Shown here in pieces: positions 7,454 through 11,730 of a DNA stretch of 14,664 nt (positions within the stretch are counted from its first letter, which is position 1; each line of letters begins with the position of its first letter). Source of the stretch: an uncultured Leptospiraceae bacterium (GTDB taxonomy: Bacteria > Spirochaetota > Leptospiria > Leptospirales > Leptospiraceae); contig CALDSP010000152.1 in assembly GCA_937924465.1 (NCBI GenBank), forward strand, positions 1 to 14,664, in the 5' to 3' direction. The position numbers and the translations under genes were made by a program. Under the pieces are notes generated by a model. The model searched no databases. It saw only the letters and a program-made list of their open reading frames with translations, and was not told the DNA's origin.

Positions 7454-7460
7454 AGGAGGA
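7454..7460 (+). promoter_or_regulatory. Shine-Dalgarno site that decides a CTG start
   Basis: AGGAGGA is an essentially perfect anti-16S match. The only in-frame codon at the right distance (six bases later) is CTG at 7467. The next start-like codon, TTG at 7488, is 27 bases beyond and falls inside the hydrophobic core of the signal peptide. Confidence 0.8.
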
Positions 7461-7466
7461 ACAAAA

Positions 7467-8336
7467 CTGAAAGCTTTAAGTTTAATATTGAGTTTTGTTT
7501 TGTTTGGGAATTGTAGCATAGGAAATTCGGAGACTTCTATTCCTCTTGTGAAGGAATGTTCTAAAGTAATTGAAGGTATGAAATGTATTCCTGCAGGTGA
7601 GTTCATTCGTGGTAGTAACAACCACAAACCTAATGAAAGGCCAGAGGCAAAAATTTATGTTTCAGAATTTTATATTGATATTTATGAAGTAACAAATGAA
7701 GACTTTAATAAATGTCTAGAAGTAGGTAAATGCAAAACTTGTCTTAAGGATAAAACTTGTACTTATGTGGGAGCAAAATATGGTGCTCCATACCAAAGAC
7801 CAAAACAACCTGTTACAGGAGTACCTTGGTATTCTGCTAGAGAATATTGTGAATTTGTTGGAAAACGCCTCCCTACTGAATCGGAATGGGAAAAAGCTGC
7901 AAGAGGTACGGAAGGAAATCTATATCCATGGGGAAATGAAGTAGCTACCTGTGAAAAAGCTATCATTGAAGATGAACAAGGACGCAAAGGATGTTTTCCG
8001 CAAAAACTCTCTCCTCCAAATCGAATGACAACCCAAGATGTAGGTTCTAGACCTGCAGGAGTTTATGGGCTTTATGATATGGCTGGAAATTCATGGGAAT
8101 GGGTTTCGGATTGGTATCTTCCCTATGATCGGTGTGGAGAAGATTGTTTTGGAAAAGATCCCAAGGGTCCATGCAAAGGAGCTGAAAATTGCCCTGGTGT
8201 AAAACATAAAGTAGTAAAGGGAGGTTCATGGTGGTGGCCTGCTGATTATGCTAGAAGTTCTTATAGAAGACACAACGATCCCGGATTTAAGGAAGAATAC
8301 CATCATTTTGGATTTCGTTGTGCAAAAGACCCTTAG
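7467..8336 (+). CDS. SUMF1/formylglycine-enzyme-like lipoprotein, probable CTG start
   Basis: Read from the CTG at 7467 it is 289 residues and begins with a complete lipoprotein signal: K2, hydrophobic core, then FGNC with acylated Cys16, acceptable to the relaxed spirochaete lipobox. The remainder is one FGE-sulfatase (SUMF1) domain: CIPAGEF near 40, FYIDIYEVTN, PVTGVPWYSAREYC, RLPTESEWEKAARG at 134-147, YPWGN, YDMAGNSWEWVSDWY at 203-217, KGGSWWW, and terminal GFRCA. The copper-binding catalytic cysteines of true formylglycine-generating enzymes, expected just after GGS, are replaced (W and A), so oxidation of sulfatases is unlikely; a structural or binding role is more probable. Clustered extra cysteines (the stretch with CLEVGKCKTC, plus further ones at 213-245) suggest disulfides. 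It ends convergently, overlapping menG by 4 bp. Confidence 0.85.
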   Translation: MKALSLILSFVLFGNCSIGNSETSIPLVKECSKVIEGMKCIPAGEFIRGSNNHKPNERPEAKIYVSEFYIDIYEVTNEDFNKCLEVGKCKTCLKDKTCTYVGAKYGAPYQRPKQPVTGVPWYSAREYCEFVGKRLPTESEWEKAARGTEGNLYPWGNEVATCEKAIIEDEQGRKGCFPQKLSPPNRMTTQDVGSRPAGVYGLYDMAGNSWEWVSDWYLPYDRCGEDCFGKDPKGPCKGAENCPGVKHKVVKGGSWWWPADYARSSYRRHNDPGFKEEYHHFGFRCAKDP

Positions 8337-9064
8337 GTTTTTAAAGCTATATGCAAGACAGCATTTCCAAAAACAAAATTTTTATAAGAAACTTCTTGAA
8401 AACCATGTTGTTCTAAAATTTGCTTGAGTTCCTCTTGATTTGGATAATATAAAGAGGACTCGGGAAGATAGTTAAACATTTCATTTTTACCACCCCACAA
8501 TAAATATCCAATAAGGGGAACAATTTTAAAAAAGTAGAAATTTGCAAAAACTCGGATTAAAGGATTTTTAACTTTTCCTACATCTAAATTTAAAAACATA
8601 CCTCCTTTTTTAAGTACTCTATAAATTTCACGTAACGTTTTATGAATATCACTTACATTTCTTAATCCAAATCCTATTGTAACAACGTCAAAAAACTCGT
8701 TTGTAAAATTTTCTAAATGAGTAGCATCTCCAATTTGAAAGTCAATTTTATGATTTGTTTTTTTTCTTTCTTTTGCAATGGATAACATTTTATCTGAAAA
8801 ATCAATTCCATAAACTTTAGTTACTTTGGGAAGTTGAGCAACTCTGAAAGCAATATCTCCTGTTCCACAGCACAAATCTAAGCACGTAACGTCTTCTTTT
8901 GAAATTTTTTTTTTGATTTGTTTAATTATTTCATTTTTCCAAACTCTATGTAAGAAAAAGGAATTTAAATCATTGAACAAATCATACTTTTTTGAAATAA
9001 GGTCAAAATTTTTTCTTACATACTCTGCTTTAGAAGCAGAGTCGGGCATTTGGTAGGTAGACAT
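8333..9064 (-). CDS. menG: Demethylmenaquinone methyltransferase (UbiE/MenG)
   Basis: A 243-residue class I SAM-dependent methyltransferase that C-methylates demethylmenaquinone, the last step to menaquinone. It has the family N-terminal block (YVRKNFDLISKKYDLFND, then W42), SAM motif I DLCCGTGD at 63-70, GIDFSDKML, the UbiE hallmark GFGLRNVSD at 131-139, VLKKGG, YLPESS...YP at 199-208, and closing GNAVLHIALK. The length is normal for the family. Leptospires respire with menaquinone and lack ubiquinone, so menG is the better symbol; the ubiquinone activity of E. coli UbiE is not implied. The ATG overlaps the stop of the upstream cysteine-rich gene (TAATG), so its translation depends on that gene and its promoter. 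Confidence 0.93.
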   Translation of the reverse strand: MSTYQMPDSASKAEYVRKNFDLISKKYDLFNDLNSFFLHRVWKNEIIKQIKKKISKEDVTCLDLCCGTGDIAFRVAQLPKVTKVYGIDFSDKMLSIAKERKKTNHKIDFQIGDATHLENFTNEFFDVVTIGFGLRNVSDIHKTLREIYRVLKKGGMFLNLDVGKVKNPLIRVFANFYFFKIVPLIGYLLWGGKNEMFNYLPESSLYYPNQEELKQILEQHGFQEVSYKNFVFGNAVLHIALKT

Positions 9065-9414
9065 TATATTTTTTTACAACCCAAACGAGATTCTTTAAAC
9101 TTATAATGGACGGATTGGTTACAAGCTTTCCGTTCACTCCCAGTTTTATTCTTGCATTCCTGTATGGCGGATTTTTTTTCCTCTTTTGCTTTTTCAATGC
9201 AATCTTTCAAATTTTTTAAGCATTCTTGATTTGATTCTTTGAGTTTAGATTTTGCTTCTTGCATACAAGTTTTTCTTTCTTCTCCTACTTTTTCCTTGCA
9301 AGATTGTTTAGCTTCTTCAAAAGTTTGTTTTGCTTTTTTGTTACATTCTGTTGGTTCGGCGTAAATCAAAAATGTGCTCATTAAAAATGAGCCAAGAAAT
9401 AAAATAATTTTCAT
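9064..9414 (-). CDS. Small exported cysteine-rich helical protein, duplicated twin CX14C
   Basis: I do not recognise a named family. The 116-residue product has a signal peptide (MKII, hydrophobic core to about 18, cleavage likely after YA19), giving a mature, very Lys/Glu-rich helical protein of about 97 residues. Its eight cysteines are at 24, 39, 50, 65, 72, 87, 98 and 113, all in the mature part. Spacings are 15-11-15, then 7, then 15-11-15. Residues 24-65 and 72-113 align without gaps (20 of 42 identical by eye, including K-A-K, C-K-K-G-ERK and KES), so it is a tandem duplication. Each half reads as two antiparallel helices with CX14C in each, comparable in principle to twin CX9C helical hairpins. 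A strong promoter and AAGGA Shine-Dalgarno (plus-strand 9421-9425) precede it, and it is coupled to menG. The function is unknown. Confidence 0.8.
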   Translation of the reverse strand: MKIILFLGSFLMSTFLIYAEPTECNKKAKQTFEEAKQSCKEKVGEERKTCMQEAKSKLKESNQECLKNLKDCIEKAKEEKKSAIQECKNKTGSERKACNQSVHYKFKESRLGCKKI

Positions 9415-9443
9415 ACATTTTCCTTATTGTTTTATTTAGTGAA

Positions 9444-9472
9444 ATTATCCAAAAAGCTAAAGTTTTTGTCAA
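9444..9472 (-). promoter_or_regulatory. Strong sigma70-type promoter for the cysteine-rich gene and menG
   Basis: On the minus strand a perfect TTGACA (9472-9467) is separated by exactly 17 bases from GATAAT (9449-9444, 5/6 to consensus). Transcription would start near 9437, about 22 bases before the ATG at 9414. Immediately upstream of the -35, GATAAC GATAAG (plus strand 9474-9485) forms a short direct repeat that could be a regulator site. Confidence 0.72.
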
Positions 9473-9521
9473 TGATAACGATAAGATAGGAGTACAATTA
9501 TTTTTAATATATTTAAATCAT

Positions 9522-10535
9522 TTATTCTATGGAAATACAAACTTTTCCAAAATGCTTTCCATCTTTTAGATATTGAATTGCTTCTACTGCTTTTTCAAAA
9601 GGAAAAGTCTGGCTAACAACAGGTTTCATTTTGTGAGCGGACAAAACTCGATTCATATTTTCAAAGTCTTGCCGATTTCCTACAATCACACCTTGGATTC
9701 GAATTCCTTGCATGAGAACTGGAAACAAAGAGAGATTGGACTCTCCTCCTGCCAAAACTCCAATTAAGGAAATAATTCCCCACGGACGCGTACAAGCAAT
9801 AGACTTAGACAAGGTTCCAGCTCCTCCCACTTCAATGACTAAATCAGCTCCTTTCATATTAGTGAGCTTAAGAACTTCTTTTTCCCAGTTTTGTTTTTCA
9901 TTGTAATTGATTGTCTCATCTGCTCCTAACTGTTTAGCTCTTTCTAATTTATCATTTTGAGAAGAGGTAACAATGACTCGCGCACCCAATATTTTGGCAA
10001 ATTGCAAAGCAAAGATAGAAACTCCTCCTGTTCCAAGTACGACTATAGTATCAGCAGGTCCTATGTTTCCAAAAGGAAAAATTGCACTGTAAGCAGTTAG
10101 GCCTGCACAAGGGAGAGTAGAAGCTTCTAGATCGTTTAAGTGTTCGGGTGTAGCAACTACACCATACTCGGGAAAGATTCTGTATTCACAAAGAGTTCCA
10201 TCTAAAGGTCCTCCCAAAGTAGTTTTTAGAGTATTTCGACTAGGAGCACCGTAAAGCCAACCTTGAGAAAATGCTCCCATTACCCTATCCCCTACTTTCC
10301 AAGTTGTCACTCCTTCCCCAATCGCAACTACTTCTCCTGCTCCATCGGAGAGAGGTATAAGAGGAAGTTTTTGTTTGGGATTGTACTTTCCTGAAACCAT
10401 TAAAAAATCCCGATAATTTAAAGAAACTGCTTTCATTTTTACTAAGATCTCACCTGCCTTGGGACTAGGCTCAGGGAGTTCTACTAATTTTAAATTTTCA
10501 AGCCCGAAAGAATTTTGAAGTTGAAACGCTTTCAT
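9522..10535 (-). CDS. Zinc-free medium-chain dehydrogenase/reductase (quinone-oxidoreductase-like)
   Basis: A 337-residue NAD(P)-dependent MDR-superfamily oxidoreductase. It opens MKAFQL with LVELPEPSPKAGEILVKMKA, then SLNYRDFLMVSGKY, PLIPLSDGAGEVVAIGEGV, and GDRV. The Rossmann half has VVLGTGGVSIFALQFAK (GTGGVS at 168-173) and LGADETINY. The structural and catalytic zinc ligands of alcohol dehydrogenase are absent: SLNYRD replaces the Cys site and SDGAGE replaces GHE. It therefore resembles the zinc-independent NAD(P)H:quinone reductase-like MDR branch; the substrate is unknown. The start is the ATG at 10535, matching the family N-terminus. The frame stays open upstream to 10736, but that part overlaps the preceding ferritin-like gene and has no family match. 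One base separates it from that gene's stop (TAA-A-ATG), so they form an operon. Confidence 0.87.
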   Translation of the reverse strand: MKAFQLQNSFGLENLKLVELPEPSPKAGEILVKMKAVSLNYRDFLMVSGKYNPKQKLPLIPLSDGAGEVVAIGEGVTTWKVGDRVMGAFSQGWLYGAPSRNTLKTTLGGPLDGTLCEYRIFPEYGVVATPEHLNDLEASTLPCAGLTAYSAIFPFGNIGPADTIVVLGTGGVSIFALQFAKILGARVIVTSSQNDKLERAKQLGADETINYNEKQNWEKEVLKLTNMKGADLVIEVGGAGTLSKSIACTRPWGIISLIGVLAGGESNLSLFPVLMQGIRIQGVIVGNRQDFENMNRVLSAHKMKPVVSQTFPFEKAVEAIQYLKDGKHFGKVCISIE

Positions 10536-10536
10536 T

Positions 10537-11064
10537 TTAGTTTGTTTCTTCCCAATAATAATTGGTTTGTCCCTTTTGGCTAAATACTTGATATTGTGCT
10601 TCAATAAGCAGTCGATTTTCTTCACTATAATCGGAAAGACGTTTAAAGAAGATTTTAATTTCAGGGTCACTGAATTTGTCTTTGAGTTTATTATAAAAAT
10701 CTCTTGCATCTTCTGCCGATTGCATTGCTTTTTCAATATTCGTTAAGTCATCGTTTGAGACTTCAAAAACTTTTTTTTCTACTTTTTTCATGAGTTTGTA
10801 AATGGCTGAATTGTGAAATTTATGAATTGCTGAAAGTTCTTTTAAATTAGGAAACTCTGTTCCACCTTCTAGTTCATTATAAAGATTTTGGATGAGTTTA
10901 ATATGTTCATCTACATCTTCAGCAAGCTGTTGAAAAAACTCTTTAATAGGAGTTCCCTCTTTTGCTTCTTCGTAAACCTTTAGATAAAAATCAAAACAAT
11001 CTTTTTCATATTGAATTGCTCCAGCTACTGCTTCTAAAATGGTTGTATCTTTTACATGTTTCAT
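10537..11064 (-). CDS. Ferritin-like (rubrerythrin-related) helical-bundle protein
   Basis: A 175-residue all-helical protein with the four-helix ferritin-like pattern: helix 1 EAVAGAIQYEKDCFDFY (Glu20), helix 2 FQQLAEDVDEHIKLIQ (His54), helix 3 AMQSAEDARDFYNKL (Glu118), helix 4 FFKRLSDYSEENRLLIEAQY. The paired A-(E)-x-FY elements and the final EAQY are typical of rubrerythrin-type diiron proteins, which detoxify peroxide. The usual E-x-x-H pairs are imperfect: V51-DE-H54 in helix 2, and Y/S with Asn150 where a His is expected in helix 4. A full diiron site is therefore doubtful. There is no C-terminal rubredoxin domain. The start is clear: AAGGAG (plus-strand 11071-11076) lies six bases before the ATG. 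It is first in a two-gene operon with the MDR reductase, suggesting a redox-stress theme. Confidence 0.7.
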   Translation of the reverse strand: MKHVKDTTILEAVAGAIQYEKDCFDFYLKVYEEAKEGTPIKEFFQQLAEDVDEHIKLIQNLYNELEGGTEFPNLKELSAIHKFHNSAIYKLMKKVEKKVFEVSNDDLTNIEKAMQSAEDARDFYNKLKDKFSDPEIKIFFKRLSDYSEENRLLIEAQYQVFSQKGQTNYYWEETN

Positions 11065-11234
11065 AAAAGGCTCCTTAGTTCTATAATCTGAATTTTATAA
11101 ACAATTACAATTCTTTTTTATAAATTTAATACATTAAAAATAAGAATTTTTTAATATATTCAACCATGAATTTAGTGTGTGGCATAAAAATTTTTTACTA
11201 TAAGATACTTTATTATTAGATAAACAAACCCATA

Positions 11235-11288
11235 GCACTCAACGTAATGAATCATATATTTTACTTTTTTTTATTCTACGTTATGTGC
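11235..11288. repeat. Imperfect long-stem inverted repeat
   Basis: The left arm GCACtcAACGTAatGAAT (11235-11252) pairs with the right arm ATTC-TACGTT-atGTGC (11273-11288), leaving two unpaired bases next to the GCAC/GTGC end on both sides, a two-base bulge on the left arm, and a 20-base A/T loop. The GC-containing arms stand out in a nearly pure A/T background. It could be an RNA stem, a protein site or a decayed element; no flanking gene explains it. Confidence 0.45.
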
Positions 11289-11306
11289 AATTTTATAAAA
11301 ACCTAA

Positions 11307-11330
11307 ATTACTATTTTAAAAAATAGTAAT
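11307..11330. repeat. Perfect 11-bp-arm hairpin
   Basis: ATTACTATTTT (11307-11317), AA, then AAAATAGTAAT (11320-11330). The arms are perfectly complementary but entirely A/T except one G-C pair. No T-tract follows on the plus strand, and no minus-strand gene ends here, so a terminator role is not supported; an operator or structural role is possible. Confidence 0.5.
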
Positions 11331-11407
11331 AAAAAACTGTTCCAGCCTTATTAGGTAAAAATAAAAAAATTTTTTGATAAAATTTAAAAAGCTCACAAAT
11401 AAATGTT

Positions 11408-11436
11408 TTGACTAAAAAGATATTTTTTGCTAACTA
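11408..11436 (+). promoter_or_regulatory. Possible promoter for the CX2C gene-leuS-yceI group
   Basis: TTGACT (11408-11413, 5/6 to the -35) with a 17-base spacer to TAACTA (11431-11436), a poor -10. The 10-base palindrome AGGAATTCCT (11436-11445) would straddle the start site. Tentative. Confidence 0.3.
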
Positions 11437-11490
11437 GGAATTCCTTACAGGTTTTATACGAATCTGAAAAAAAGGAAGGTTATTTACACC

Positions 11491-11715
11491 TTGTCAAAAA
11501 CACATAAAAAGAGTAAAAGTATGAAGTTGTTGGATAATCAATATAAATTATTTAATGAGACCAGTCACACAATCATCTCACAGAAGGAAATTTTTTATAC
11601 CTGTAATTGGTGTAAGAAAAAGGTTCATAAAGTATACCAACAGGGAGTTTGTAGAACTTGTTTAACCAAAGAATTCCAAAGATTTAGAAAAATCATTGAC
11701 TCGGTAAGAAAGTGA
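11491..11715 (+). CDS. Small putative zinc-binding protein (CX2C-X12-CX2C)
   Basis: I do not recognise a named family. The 74-residue product is basic, with a Lys-rich N-terminus and a zinc-ribbon/treble-clef-like pattern: Cys38-NW-Cys41, 12 residues, Cys54-RT-Cys57, then a basic helix EFQRFRKIIDSVRK. Nucleic-acid or ribosome binding would fit the charge, but this is inference. The start is ambiguous. The TTG at 11491 follows GGAAGG at 11474-11479 with an 11-base gap. The ATG at 11521 (residue 11) has a weaker AGAG at better spacing. Either start keeps the zinc motif. leuS begins 15 bp after its stop, so they are probably co-transcribed. The tightly kept motif and tight spacing argue for a real gene. 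Confidence 0.65.
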   Translation: MSKTHKKSKSMKLLDNQYKLFNETSHTIISQKEIFYTCNWCKKKVHKVYQQGVCRTCLTKEFQRFRKIIDSVRK

Positions 11716-11730
11716 AAAAAAACAAAGATC

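Larger units (their letters stand above)
11065..11490. other. Long AT-rich divergent intergenic region
   Basis: This 426 bp gap is the longest non-coding stretch in an otherwise compact window, between the ferritin-like gene (minus) and the small CX2C gene plus leuS (plus). It is extremely A/T-rich with many A- and T-tracts. I see no tRNA, no T-box elements and no convincing ORF. It holds a strong Shine-Dalgarno for the minus-strand gene, a weak dyad GAATT...AATTC at 11090-11113 near that gene's presumed promoter, a perfect 11-bp-arm hairpin at 11307-11330, an imperfect long stem at 11235-11288, a possible plus-strand promoter near 11408, and the palindrome AGGAATTCCT at 11436-11445. Confidence 0.6.

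Noticed and set aside
10536..10736. N-terminal extension of 67 residues on the MDR reductase
   Set aside because: It overlaps the ferritin-like gene out of frame and has no family match, while the ATG at 10535 coincides exactly with the conserved MDR start MKAFQL.
11238..11286. Integron attC-like site
   Set aside because: ACTCAAC ... GTTATGT superficially resembles the RYYYAAC/GTTRRRY core boxes, but the core does not fully match, the site is short, the stem lacks the typical spacer, and there is no cassette or integrase in the window.
11248..11307. A 19-codon hydrophobic ORF (opening MNHIFYFF) in the intergenic region
   Set aside because: No Shine-Dalgarno, a composition explained by T-tracts, and overlap with the stem-loop; chance is sufficient.
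11065..11490. T-box or other tRNA-sensing leader before leuS
   Set aside because: No T-box bulge sequence, specifier stem or antiterminator is visible, and the leader is separated from leuS by the small CX2C gene.
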